Assembly (NCBI GenBank): GCA_937951895.1
Contig: CALFER010000021.1
Location: 62,001 to 126,000 of the forward strand
Direction: 5' to 3'
DNA: 64,000 nucleotides
Origin: an uncultured bacterium
Lineage (GTDB): Bacteria > CSSED10-310 > CALFER01
Numbering within the stretch: the first letter of the stretch is position 1; every line of letters begins with the position of its first letter. Below the pieces are notes generated by a model. That model saw only the letters and a program-made list of their open reading frames with translations. It ran no database searches and was not told the DNA's origin. Position numbers and translations under genes: made by a program. This document shows positions 1-9,197 of the stretch, in pieces.

Positions 1-1010
1 TGATCTTCGGCGATCGCCTGCGAATTGAGGCACGGGATGAGGCAGGCGCGGGAGGCGGCCGTCGTGATGTCCTGATGCTCGCCGCACCGCCCGACATGCA
101 GTTTGTAGACGCGCACCGGCTGGATCGGGCGTTCGGCTCCGGAGGTAAAATCGAGCACATCGAGCACCCACTGTGTGATGACGCCGACCGCGCCGTTGTC
201 GATATCGTTCACTTTATTCTTCCACAGCAGGTCGATCCCGGCCATCCGGTCGCGAAGGATCGGATAATCGACACGGCTCTCCGGCATCGCCTCGGTGAAC
301 GTGAAGAGCCAATTCCGCCAGAAGACGCCCGTCGGCGGATCGGCATGCGGTGCGCCTGACGTGCCCGGGTCGACGTAATCCACCGGTTCGTCCTCGACCT
401 TCGGATGAACGATATAGTTGTAATAGTGCTCGGCGGGCAGTTCGTATTCGGTCACCGAGCCGTTTTCCTCGACCCGATAGAACGTCGTCGTGAAGTAATC
501 GTCATCGACCCCGGGAGTTCCGGTATCGACGAGTCGGACGTAATCGAGAAGCGGGTCGTGTTCGTAGATATACTGGACGTTTTCGATCAGCAGTCCGGGA
601 ATGAAATCGGGGTCCGACAGGTTCTCGGCGGACAACTGGGCGATACAGAACGCGAGTTCGTCCGTGTAGCGGGCATCGGGCGGATTGAGAATCATGTCGG
701 CATAGACATCCTGATGTGTCGCATCGAGCAGACTCAGGTTATCCGTCAGGTCGTTCCGGAAACGCGCCGGTGCATGTGCAATGGCCTGTCTGGCTGTCTG
801 TGTGAGGGGATCCGCGGGCGGCGTCTCGGAGAACTCCATCGACGCAGTTGTCCGGGGGATAGCGGCAGGCGGTGCGTTTTGCAGGTGAGATACGTGAGGC
901 GTGTCGGTTTGTGTCACCGACAGGCAGGAAACCTCGCATGAAGATGCCGTCATGGGATACGGCATCAGGATCGAGAAACAGATCAGGGCGATCGCACAGC
1001 ATGTTTTCAT
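1..1010 (-). CDS. Secreted transglutaminase-like protein, 3' end outside window
   Basis: The minus strand is open from the ATG at 1010 to the window edge (336 codons seen), with GAGGAG about 7 bases upstream. The N-terminus is a signal peptide (MKTCCAIALICFSILM, then a polar stretch). Near the edge, HVGRCGEHQDITTAASRA followed by LIPCLNSQAIAED matches the core of transglutaminase-like cysteine peptidase folds, in which a Cys (here C309) begins the helix and a hydrophobic strand follows. The His and Asp of the triad would lie beyond the window. An upstream region (residues 40-280) is not recognised. Probably a periplasmic or extracellular protein that cleaves or cross-links peptides. The family call is moderate because the domain is cut; the reading frame itself is sure. 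Confidence 0.72.
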   Translation of the reverse strand, partial: MKTCCAIALICFSILMPYPMTASSCEVSCLSVTQTDTPHVSHLQNAPPAAIPRTTASMEFSETPPADPLTQTARQAIAHAPARFRNDLTDNLSLLDATHQDVYADMILNPPDARYTDELAFCIAQLSAENLSDPDFIPGLLIENVQYIYEHDPLLDYVRLVDTGTPGVDDDYFTTTFYRVEENGSVTEYELPAEHYYNYIVHPKVEDEPVDYVDPGTSGAPHADPPTGVFWRNWLFTFTEAMPESRVDYPILRDRMAGIDLLWKNKVNDIDNGAVGVITQWVLDVLDFTSGAERPIQPVRVYKLHVGRCGEHQDITTAASRACLIPCLNSQAIAED

Positions 1011-1205
1011 GGGGTGAACTCCTCATCAGGCAGGTGAATGGTCCAACGAGCCGGACAGGTAATATCGTATCATAATCGGCAAGCAGAGAACAAAAGATAG
1101 CCGTTTGGCGGAGCCGTCATCGGGTCAGCACGACTCTGATCGTTCATTTGATCTTGACCTGCCGGAACGATTCGTGTTTAATCGGTGCATCGTCCAGGGG
1201 GACGC

Positions 1206-1291
1206 GCCGGAGTGATGGAACTGGCAGACGTGCGGGACTCAAAATCCCGTGTTCCTTACGGAACGTGTGGGTTCGATTCCCACCTCCGGCA
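1206..1291 (+). tRNA. tRNA-Leu(CAA)
   Basis: Class II tRNA of 86 bases. The acceptor arm GCCGGAG pairs with CTCCGGC, followed by discriminator A. The anticodon stem CGGGA/TCCCG closes the loop CTCAAAA, giving anticodon CAA (reads UUG). A long variable arm (GTTCC-TTAC-GGAAC) and the T-arm GTGGG-TTCGATT-CCCAC are intact. The 3' CCA is not encoded (ATCCAA follows), so it must be added after transcription. Confidence 0.95.
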
Positions 1292-1349
1292 TCCAATAAA
1301 GAAGAAGTTTCTCAAGTGAACGATTGGCTGATGACTCGTGTGCGTACAG

Positions 1350-1379
1350 TTGACGGTATAATCGGTTATCCGGTAGAAT
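1350..1379 (+). promoter_or_regulatory. Sigma-70-type promoter for the beta-helix gene
   Basis: TTGACG (1350-1355), an 18-base spacer and TAGAAT (1374-1379) lie 37 bases before the ATG at 1416. The match is by eye. The TAGAAT -10 box recurs at other clear promoters in the window. Confidence 0.55.
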
Positions 1380-1415
1380 TCTAGTAGATTCAACTGAATT
1401 CACAGGAGGGGAACC

Positions 1416-4400
1416 ATGACAGCAACTTCGTGCATGCGAAAATCTGACTGTATCCTGATCCTGATCTGTATACTCTTCGGAACACCAGCGTTCGGTGAAA
1501 CTCACGTCGGAGGAACGATCTCGGGGAACGTCACCTGGGACCCGTCCGGGAATCCGTACATCACGGATTCATCGGTGACAATCGCCGGAGGGGCGACGCT
1601 GACGATCTCACCGGGAGTCATCATTCGATTCAGCGGAGCTCATGCCTTGACTGTCAATGGAACGCTCCATGCAGTCGGTGAAGAATCGAATGTCATCACG
1701 TTCACATCGGATCAGGCATCACCCGGTCCGGGGGACTGGCTCTACATCTACTTCAATCAGACAAGCACGAATTCATCGCTTGAATACTGCCTGATCGAAT
1801 ATGGCGGATACTCGAATTCATCAACAATCTACTGTTATCAGACATCACCCATCATCCGTCACAACACGATCCACCAGCTTTCCTCAACCGCCATATATGT
1901 CAACTGGCCTGCCTACCCGGTCATCGACGACAACACGATCAGTAATTGTGGAGGCACGGCGATCTACCTGGCAGACCAGTTCAATTCCAATCTCCAGGTG
2001 ACCAACAACGAAATCAACGGCTGCAATGGATATGCGATTTACGGTATGGCCGAGTTTCACAACAATTCGGGAACGAACAACGCGGTCAACGGAATAAAGC
2101 TTCCGACTCCGGGTGCTGGCGCAATCACCGGGCATCTGTATGGGGATAACAGCCTGGCCTACATCGGTCCGTTTTACGTTCCGGGCAGCGGATCCGAACT
2201 CACAATCGATCCGGGATCCGTCATTAAATTTGATCAGAACAGCTGGCTCACCAATGGCGGCACCTTGAACGCTCAGGGTACGGAATCCAACCCCATCGTG
2301 TTCACTTCCCTCCGGGATGACACCTGGGCCGGGGACACGAATAACGATGGCAACGGTTCATCGCCAGCTGCCGGTGACTGGCTCGGCATGTATCTCCTTC
2401 TGCCCAGCGTCTCGACGAACTTCGACCATTGCATCATCCGATATGGCGGTTATGGCAACAACAATATGATTTATGACGACGGCGGCCCCTTGACGATCAT
2501 GAACAGCGAAATCGGCAATTGCGCGTGGAATGGTCTGTATGCCGTTTCGACAACGAACCCGATCGTCATCGACGGAAACCTGTTCCACCATTGCAGCGCT
2601 ACCGGAATCTATTATGAAAACTTTACGGATACGGGACTGATCCGGAACAACACGTTCACCAACTGCGCCGGTTATGCCATCCAAGGCATGGCGGAATTCC
2701 ATAACAACTCCGGTTCGGGCAACGCGACAAACGGTATCAAGCTTCCGAGCCCGTCCTCCGGGTATTCGATCTCCGGGCATCTGTACGGAGACAACAGCAT
2801 GGCGTTCATCGGCTCCGTGGCCGTGGCCTCTGGACACACCCTGACGATCGACGCCGGAGTCGTCATGAAATTCGACGATTCGAACTGGAGCAGTTTTTCG
2901 GGAACACTGAACATCCAGGGAACCGGAACCAATCCTGTCGTCCTGACCTCTCTGAGAGATGACTCTTGGGCTGGGGATACGAACAACGACGGAGCCGGTA
3001 CAACCCCCTCTCCCGGAGATTGGAGGGGATTGTATTTCAGCGGGACCGACGCCTCAGGCAACCTCGATCATGCCATCATCCGGTACGGCGGCTATGCCAA
3101 CCTGAGCATGGTAGAGTGCAACGGTGTTCCATTGAATGTCACCCACTCCGAGATCGGACACTCCGCGGCGATCGGCATCCATGTACAGAACACGAACGAC
3201 ATCCTGATCGACTCCAACACCATCCATCATTGCGGAAGCACCGGAATCGATTACTTCAATTTCAACGATCAGGGACTGATTCAGAACAACACGTTCACCG
3301 ACTGCGTTGGCTATGCCATCTGGGGCATGGCGGAGTTCCACAACAATGCCGGGTCGGGCAACGCGACAAACGGCATCAAGCTTCCGAGCCTGTCCTCCGG
3401 GTATTCGATCTCCGGTCATCTATATGGAGACAACAGCATGGCGTTCATCGGTTCCGTGGCCGTGGCCTCCGGAAACACCCTGACGATCGATGCCGGAACT
3501 GTCATGAAATTCGACGATTCGGAATGGAGCAGTTTTTCGGGAACATTGGACATCCTGGGAACCGGAACCAACCCCGTCGTCCTGACCTCCCTGAGAGATG
3601 ACTCGTGGGCCGGGGACACGAACAACGACGGAGCCGGAACGACGCCCTCCCCCGGAGATTGGCGGGGCTTGTACTTCGGCGGGACCGACGCTTCAGGCAA
3701 CCTCGATCATGTCATCATCCGGTACGGCGGCTATGCCAACCAGAGCATGGTAGAGTGCAACGGTGTTCCCTTGAATGTGACCCACTCCGAGATCGGACAC
3801 TCCGCGGCGATCGGCATCCATGTGGAGAACACAAACGACATCCTGATCGACTCCAACACCATCCATCATTGCGGAAGCACCGGAGTCGATTATTTCAATT
3901 TCAACGATCTGGGACTGATCCTGAACAACACGTTCACCAACTGCGCGGGTTATGCCATCTGGGGCATGGCGGAGTTCCACAACAATGCCGGGTCGGGCAA
4001 CGCGACAAACGGCATCAAGCTTCCGAGCCTGTCCTCCGGGTATTCGATCTCCGGGCATCTGTACGGAGACAACAGCATGGCGTTCATCGGCTCCGTGGCC
4101 GTGGCCTCTGGACACACCCTGACGATCGACGCCGGAGTCGTCATGAAATTCGACGATTCGAACTGGAGCAGTTTTTCAGGAACATTGAACATCCAGGGAA
4201 CCGGAACCAATCCTGTAGTCCTGACCTCTCTGAGAGATGACTCTTGGGCTGGAGACACGAACAACGACGGAGCCGGTACAACCCCATCTCCCGGAGATTG
4301 GCGGGGATTCTACTTCGGTGGGACCGACGCCTCAGGCAACATCGATCATGCCATCATCCGGTACGGCGGCTATGCCAACCAGAGCATGGTTAAATGCGAC

Positions 4401-7079
4401 ACTGTTCCTTTGAGTGTCACCCACACCGAGATCGGGCACTGCGCGGCGATCGGCATCCATGTGCAGAACACGAACGACATCCTGATCGACTCCAACACCA
4501 TCCATCATTGTGGAAGCACCGGAATCAATTACTTCAATTTCAACGATCAGGGACTGATTCAGAACAACACGTTCACCAGCTGCGCGGGTTATGCCATCTG
4601 GGGCATGGCGGAGTTCCACAACAATGCCGGGTCGGGCAACGCGACAAACGGCATCAAGCTTCCGAGCCTGTCCTCCGGGTATTCGATCTCCGGTCATCTA
4701 TATGGAGACAACAGCATGGCGTTCATCGGTTCCGTGGCCGTGGCCTCCGGAAACACCCTGACGATCGATGCCGGAACCGTCATGAAATTCGACGATTCGG
4801 AATGGAGCAATTTCTCGGGAACGCTGATTGTTCAGGGAACCGGAGCCAACCCCGTCGTCCTGACCTCCCTGAAAGATGATTCCTGGGCCGGGGACACGAA
4901 CAACGACGGAGCCGGGACAACCCCCTCTCCCGGGGACTGGCGGGGATTTTACGTGGTCAGTCCCGGAACGGACAGCACCATCGAGCATTGTCTCGTTCAA
5001 TACGGCGGTTACAGTAACAACGATATGCTTGTGCTCAGTGACTCGTCCGCCGGTATTTTCAGCTCAACGATTCGATATGCAGCAGCGACTGGAACTCGAC
5101 TGAACAGTTCCTCGAGTGAAATAGTCAACTGCACGTTCGCTTCATGCGGAGGTAATGGATTGATACTCAGCTATTCGACTCCTCAGATATCGAATGTGAC
5201 GATCTCGGGAAATCTGGGGTATGGTCTGGCAGTCGATCAGGCAGGAGGCTCTGTTCTGAATTCCATCATCTGGGCGAACGGAAACGGGTCCATCTATCAA
5301 TCCGGGACAATGCCATTGATACAGTTCTGCGACGTTCAGAACGGCTGGGGAGTGCCATCCGATCAGAATATCGATGCCGATCCGGTTTTTGAATCCGGCC
5401 CATTCGGCAGTTATTATCTGACCCATTATGGAACGGTGATCAGTCCCTGCATTGACGCCGGTAGTGACCTGGCGGAAAGCCTTTGCTACGACGGGATCTC
5501 CGGGATGGTCTGCATGGGCGACCTGACAACCGAATTGGCTTCGGTCCGGGATCTCGGGACTGTCGATCTGGGTGTTCATTACCCGCTCGTGCCGGGTGAA
5601 AGCTGCGATCTTCCGTTCCCGATCGACTGCGGTTCCGGGGTTGTGACCGGAGGCAATCTATCGGTTAAATTCGACAATGCCTCCGAGTACGGATGTGCGT
5701 TGGATTACACGGGTGGTGATGAGGTCTGGGGTCTTGATACGGGGACGGTGGCCCGACGCCTTGTTATAACCCTCGACGATTCTGCTGATACGGCCATGGA
5801 TCTGATCGCATCTGTCTCATGCACGCCCGGAACGGATGCGGTGTGCGCCGATAACCGGCTCGATCTGGACTGCGTCTATGGTCGGGTCTACATCATCGTT
5901 GACCATCCGGGAACCTCTCCGGGAGGGGTGTACTCGCTCGCGATCGAATGCTCGGACTGTCCGGGTGAAACCTGTGCGGCGCCTGTCGAGATGATCGCCA
6001 ACACGTGTCTGAGCGGCTTCACATCCGGATTCGCTGATGATCACCTGAATTGCGGGAATGGTCAGTTCGCCGGGCCCGATGCGGTTTACAGTTTCATGAT
6101 TCCCGGACCCATGCTGGTGACCCTGCGGGCGGAGGCCGATTTCAATGCGGATTTCGCTTTGGCATCCGCCTGTGATGATGGGCAGCAGGGTTCGGAGTTA
6201 TCATGTGAAGACTGGCTCGGATCAGCCGATCCGGAGCTTTCATGCGGTGGCATCACCGGTGCTCCGAACAGCGTCTATACCTACTCCTGGACAGCTTCGT
6301 CAGGGACATATCTCTTCTGGATCGACGGCTTTTCGCCTGATGACAGCGGCGCATATGCATTCGAGTTGGCCTGCGCGACATTTACGCCCACACCGACCCA
6401 AACGCCTCCGCCAACAATCACACCGACAATCACAGCGACGATGACACCGACGATCACGCCATCTCCCTCTGTGACGCCGGCTCCGACCTTGACGCGGACG
6501 CCGACACCGACTCTCCCGCCGACGGCCACTCCAACACGGACCGCAACCCCAACGCCGACCCGCACATCGACGGCCACGCCGACATACACGCCGTCATCGT
6601 CTCCTACACATACCCCGACATCAACGGCGCCTCCGACCCGTACGCCCACAGATACACCGACCCGTCCGCCGGAACCGACGAGTACGCCATCCGCACCACC
6701 GACGGTCACACCAACGGCGCCCTGCCAGACGCTCGGTTGCACGGTCTTCATGCCGTCGCACGAGTTCTCCCCCGGAGACCCGTGTTCGACAAGTGTGACG
6801 ATCTGCAATCCTGGCCCGGGGACGTATTCAAACACCCCGGTTTTCGTGATCCTGGAGGTGTACGGCAGTTACTTCTTCGCACCATCTTTCTTGGAGTTCG
6901 ATCATTACACACGTGATGTGCCGATCGGTGAACAGTCGATCGAAGTCCTACCGGTGTTCACATGGCCATCCGGCGTCGGGAATGCCTCGGGACTGAACTG
7001 GTATGCGGCGATGACGGATCCGGGGATCACTCAGTTAATCGGGGAACTCGGGAGCTTCATGTTCGGCTGGTCAGACTGA
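1416..7079 (+). CDS. Giant secreted beta-helix repeat protein with Pro/Thr linker and shared C-terminal domain
   Basis: 1887 aa, preceded by AGGAGGGG. Signal peptide at residues 1-27. Residues ~30-1300 are a right-handed parallel beta-helix type region built from about five 213-residue units, each carrying GMAEFHNN, LYGDNSMAFIGS, DAGxVMKFDDS, SLRDDSWAGDTNNDG and PSPGDWRG. The middle units are nearly identical at the DNA level. Residues ~1390-1650 hold two Cys-rich modules of ~120 aa resembling pre-peptidase C-terminal domains (paired as CALDYTGGDEVW and GPDAVYSF strands). A TPT-rich linker (~1654-1769) leads to a ~115-residue domain ending MFGWSD that is shared with three other secreted proteins here. 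No catalytic residues were recognised. Probably a cell-surface or extracellular protein, binding or structural; substrate unknown. Confidence 0.88.
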   Translation: MTATSCMRKSDCILILICILFGTPAFGETHVGGTISGNVTWDPSGNPYITDSSVTIAGGATLTISPGVIIRFSGAHALTVNGTLHAVGEESNVITFTSDQASPGPGDWLYIYFNQTSTNSSLEYCLIEYGGYSNSSTIYCYQTSPIIRHNTIHQLSSTAIYVNWPAYPVIDDNTISNCGGTAIYLADQFNSNLQVTNNEINGCNGYAIYGMAEFHNNSGTNNAVNGIKLPTPGAGAITGHLYGDNSLAYIGPFYVPGSGSELTIDPGSVIKFDQNSWLTNGGTLNAQGTESNPIVFTSLRDDTWAGDTNNDGNGSSPAAGDWLGMYLLLPSVSTNFDHCIIRYGGYGNNNMIYDDGGPLTIMNSEIGNCAWNGLYAVSTTNPIVIDGNLFHHCSATGIYYENFTDTGLIRNNTFTNCAGYAIQGMAEFHNNSGSGNATNGIKLPSPSSGYSISGHLYGDNSMAFIGSVAVASGHTLTIDAGVVMKFDDSNWSSFSGTLNIQGTGTNPVVLTSLRDDSWAGDTNNDGAGTTPSPGDWRGLYFSGTDASGNLDHAIIRYGGYANLSMVECNGVPLNVTHSEIGHSAAIGIHVQNTNDILIDSNTIHHCGSTGIDYFNFNDQGLIQNNTFTDCVGYAIWGMAEFHNNAGSGNATNGIKLPSLSSGYSISGHLYGDNSMAFIGSVAVASGNTLTIDAGTVMKFDDSEWSSFSGTLDILGTGTNPVVLTSLRDDSWAGDTNNDGAGTTPSPGDWRGLYFGGTDASGNLDHVIIRYGGYANQSMVECNGVPLNVTHSEIGHSAAIGIHVENTNDILIDSNTIHHCGSTGVDYFNFNDLGLILNNTFTNCAGYAIWGMAEFHNNAGSGNATNGIKLPSLSSGYSISGHLYGDNSMAFIGSVAVASGHTLTIDAGVVMKFDDSNWSSFSGTLNIQGTGTNPVVLTSLRDDSWAGDTNNDGAGTTPSPGDWRGFYFGGTDASGNIDHAIIRYGGYANQSMVKCDTVPLSVTHTEIGHCAAIGIHVQNTNDILIDSNTIHHCGSTGINYFNFNDQGLIQNNTFTSCAGYAIWGMAEFHNNAGSGNATNGIKLPSLSSGYSISGHLYGDNSMAFIGSVAVASGNTLTIDAGTVMKFDDSEWSNFSGTLIVQGTGANPVVLTSLKDDSWAGDTNNDGAGTTPSPGDWRGFYVVSPGTDSTIEHCLVQYGGYSNNDMLVLSDSSAGIFSSTIRYAAATGTRLNSSSSEIVNCTFASCGGNGLILSYSTPQISNVTISGNLGYGLAVDQAGGSVLNSIIWANGNGSIYQSGTMPLIQFCDVQNGWGVPSDQNIDADPVFESGPFGSYYLTHYGTVISPCIDAGSDLAESLCYDGISGMVCMGDLTTELASVRDLGTVDLGVHYPLVPGESCDLPFPIDCGSGVVTGGNLSVKFDNASEYGCALDYTGGDEVWGLDTGTVARRLVITLDDSADTAMDLIASVSCTPGTDAVCADNRLDLDCVYGRVYIIVDHPGTSPGGVYSLAIECSDCPGETCAAPVEMIANTCLSGFTSGFADDHLNCGNGQFAGPDAVYSFMIPGPMLVTLRAEADFNADFALASACDDGQQGSELSCEDWLGSADPELSCGGITGAPNSVYTYSWTASSGTYLFWIDGFSPDDSGAYAFELACATFTPTPTQTPPPTITPTITATMTPTITPSPSVTPAPTLTRTPTPTLPPTATPTRTATPTPTRTSTATPTYTPSSSPTHTPTSTAPPTRTPTDTPTRPPEPTSTPSAPPTVTPTAPCQTLGCTVFMPSHEFSPGDPCSTSVTICNPGPGTYSNTPVFVILEVYGSYFFAPSFLEFDHYTRDVPIGEQSIEVLPVFTWPSGVGNASGLNWYAAMTDPGITQLIGELGSFMFGWSD
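2043..4955 (+). repeat. Tandem 639-bp in-frame repeats
   Basis: The marker encoding GMAEFHNN occurs at 2043, 2685, 3324, 3963 and 4602. The spacing is 642 and then exactly 639 three times. Units two to five are near-identical over long stretches (for example around 3324, 3963 and 4602), whereas the first is diverged. Recent unequal crossing-over or gene conversion within the gene is likely. Boundaries are approximate. Confidence 0.9.
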
Positions 7080-7246
7080 TGTGATTGTATATCATTCGGA
7101 TCGGACGTGTTGAATCCGAGTCGGGATGGATTCCCGGTTTCGATCGGGTCACATTAACCTGCATATTGCAGTGACAACGAATTTCTCGGATTGCCCATTT
7201 GCCAGAATGCTCCGGTTGTGAGTATATTTCATCTCGGAGGCGGACC

Positions 7247-7897
7247 ATGGCTCGAAAAAGGCACACCCTGTACATCTTCCCTGAATACGGCAGCATGGGG
7301 ATCGTCTGTCTGAGCCAGGCCGAAGGCTCCGATGCCGCACCGTTCGGATCGATCGAGATCACGTGCGGCCCCGAAGACACGCACGGATTCAACTCGATGA
7401 GTAAGTTTCTTCGACGGACCCAGGCCGTGACGATCTCGCATGCCCCGAATCTGCTGCAAACCGACAATCCGAACCTGACGCACATTGTCATTGCCTGTCA
7501 CGAATCCAAAGCGAGTATCGAAAAAGGCGCTGACCCGCTGATGGTCGTCATCATCAACGTCGATGTGACCGAGCATATCGAAACGCTGCGCGAATTCGAC
7601 ACCCGGGTGTTCAGTGACGGCTTCTATGTGCTCTCGATCACACTCGACCGGACACGCTCCCATCACTTCCTTCTGGAGGTGTTTGCTCTCGCACCGAAAA
7701 TCGAACATGCCAATTTCGAGACACAGATGTCGATCTTTGTCGGCGAACCGCTCCACTATGCCGAGTACACGCCGCCTCTCCGGGATCCCCACGAAGGGCT
7801 TGCGATCGCCGTCCGGAATTATCGAGCTGCATACGACAAGACACTCGCCCCGGATGCCGTCAATCTGACCGGGTTGATCCCCGACGGTCTCGCCTGA
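7247..7897 (+). CDS. Hypothetical protein, 216 aa
   Basis: The start is set at the ATG at 7247, which has CGGAGG 6 bases upstream; an upstream TTG (7199) would add 16 residues without better support. The protein is soluble, with no signal peptide or membrane segment. It begins MARKRHTLYIFPEYGSMGI and ends near GLIPDGLA. It alternates predicted strands and helices, with a His-containing stretch in the middle (RSHHFLLEVFALAP). I do not recognise the family. It sits between the beta-helix gene and the convergent barrel gene (7-base gap to the latter), so it is probably transcribed alone or with the beta-helix gene. Confidence 0.7.
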   Translation: MARKRHTLYIFPEYGSMGIVCLSQAEGSDAAPFGSIEITCGPEDTHGFNSMSKFLRRTQAVTISHAPNLLQTDNPNLTHIVIACHESKASIEKGADPLMVVIINVDVTEHIETLREFDTRVFSDGFYVLSITLDRTRSHHFLLEVFALAPKIEHANFETQMSIFVGEPLHYAEYTPPLRDPHEGLAIAVRNYRAAYDKTLAPDAVNLTGLIPDGLA

Positions 7898-7904
7898 AGT
7901 CGAC

Positions 7905-9191
7905 TCAACGGAGTCGATATTGGACATTGAACAGGATCTGGTGATCCCCCTCATCCGAATCGGCAAAGGATTTTTCGTAATCCACGAGCAGATTGATCGA
8001 CTGATTGAGTCTGTACCAGAACGATGCCGACACGCGCTGAGTGGATTCCTGGTGCCGTGAGACGAATACCGATTCCGGGCGGTTGAATCGATCGACGGCA
8101 TATCCGACGGTCAGGTTCATATTGCGTCCGAGATCGCGGCTGAACGACACATAGGCATTGCTGAAGTCGCGATCACCCCGGTCCGTGCTCCCGAAGGAAC
8201 CGTTGAACGCGATACCCGACCGGAACAGGTCGCTGCACGAAAAACCGCCTGTCCATTGATCCGTGTTCGATCCCGAGAAGTAATCCGTTGTCTGGTGCCG
8301 GTAACGCGCAAATACACGCCAATCCGACGTGATTCTGTATTCGATCCGGGGTGACAGAGAATCGGTTGCGTATTCCGCGAAGCGCGAATAGGCCGGTGGC
8401 CCGTCCTGATCATAAAATTCGATTTCGTCCCTGAATTGAATGTAGGGAAGATACTCGAAGTGATTGTAGGCCAAACTCAAACGGAGTTTTTTCGATGCAT
8501 CCAGGCGGGCGTTGGCATAGTAGTAGCTCAGACGCGCCGATTCGTCGTCGTCGGATAACGTGATTTCACCGAAATGAGTGACATACAGACGCGATGCAAG
8601 TGAAAGCTGCGAGTCAAACACGATGATATCGCGCTCGTCGATCGTTTGATCCGTATTTCGAATCGAGGAAAAGGCGATTCCCATTTTAAGATCCGGGTCG
8701 GATCTGAACGTCGCATACGCGCCGAACTTCGTTCCATCGATATCCGTGTGACCTTCCGCAGTGAAGGGATTCCCTCCTCCGAACGCGCCAATGCTCAATC
8801 CGGCGATCGGATTGAGTTGAATCTGACCACCCGCAACTCCACCGATTCCGGTAACCTCGCCCATCCGACAGAACCCGACTGAACCGGCCAGGAGCGACTT
8901 CCCCAGTCCGTAGTCAGCCCGGAGATCGTGTACCAGATAATGCGGGCCGGTTTCCGCTCCGGACTCACCGCGAAACCGCATGTCGGCATACACCGCCCAG
9001 GAATCTCCGGGAGCGTTCCATCCGGCGGTGAACCGGGCGGTTCCGGAAGCACGCGCATCGAATTCCGAATCGTCGGGTATAACGGAAAAGGCGCCGATAT
9101 CGAATCGGCCAAAGTAGGAAGCCGACGCGTCTGAATCGGCAAGGGTTATCGCCAGCATGCATCCAACCAGGATCGCAATCGAACATTTCAT
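7905..9191 (-). CDS. Outer-membrane beta-barrel partner of the 24-haem cytochrome
   Basis: 428 aa. Signal peptide (MKCSIAILVGCMLAITLADSDA), then a protein almost wholly of alternating amphipathic strands (for example SWAVYADMRFRG, LRLSLAYNHFEYLP, WRVFARYRHQTTDYF, NLTVGYAVDRF), ending HQILFNVQYRLR. This is the signature of an outer-membrane barrel; I judge roughly 16-20 strands. The Shine-Dalgarno GGGAGGT overlaps the stop region of the upstream cytochrome gene (6 bases between the two genes), so the two are translated as a pair. A barrel next to a multihaem cytochrome is the arrangement of porin-cytochrome electron conduits, although this barrel is shorter than MtrB/PioB and has no detectable sequence signature of them. 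Function in electron transfer is inferred. Confidence 0.8.
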   Translation of the reverse strand: MKCSIAILVGCMLAITLADSDASASYFGRFDIGAFSVIPDDSEFDARASGTARFTAGWNAPGDSWAVYADMRFRGESGAETGPHYLVHDLRADYGLGKSLLAGSVGFCRMGEVTGIGGVAGGQIQLNPIAGLSIGAFGGGNPFTAEGHTDIDGTKFGAYATFRSDPDLKMGIAFSSIRNTDQTIDERDIIVFDSQLSLASRLYVTHFGEITLSDDDESARLSYYYANARLDASKKLRLSLAYNHFEYLPYIQFRDEIEFYDQDGPPAYSRFAEYATDSLSPRIEYRITSDWRVFARYRHQTTDYFSGSNTDQWTGGFSCSDLFRSGIAFNGSFGSTDRGDRDFSNAYVSFSRDLGRNMNLTVGYAVDRFNRPESVFVSRHQESTQRVSASFWYRLNQSINLLVDYEKSFADSDEGDHQILFNVQYRLR

Positions 9192-9197
9192 CGCTCA

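Noticed and set aside
405..941. Plus-strand open frame of 178 codons
   Set aside because: It is antisense to the transglutaminase-like gene, has no signal or family features, and the minus-strand frame is open throughout with a ribosome site and signal peptide.
2043..4955. Tandem repeats considered as a CRISPR-like array
   Set aside because: Units are 639 bases, in frame and protein-coding, with no short repeat/spacer pattern.
7905..9191. Barrel considered an MtrB/PioB orthologue
   Set aside because: It is too short and lacks recognisable MtrB features; only a generic outer-membrane barrel with a cytochrome partner is supported.
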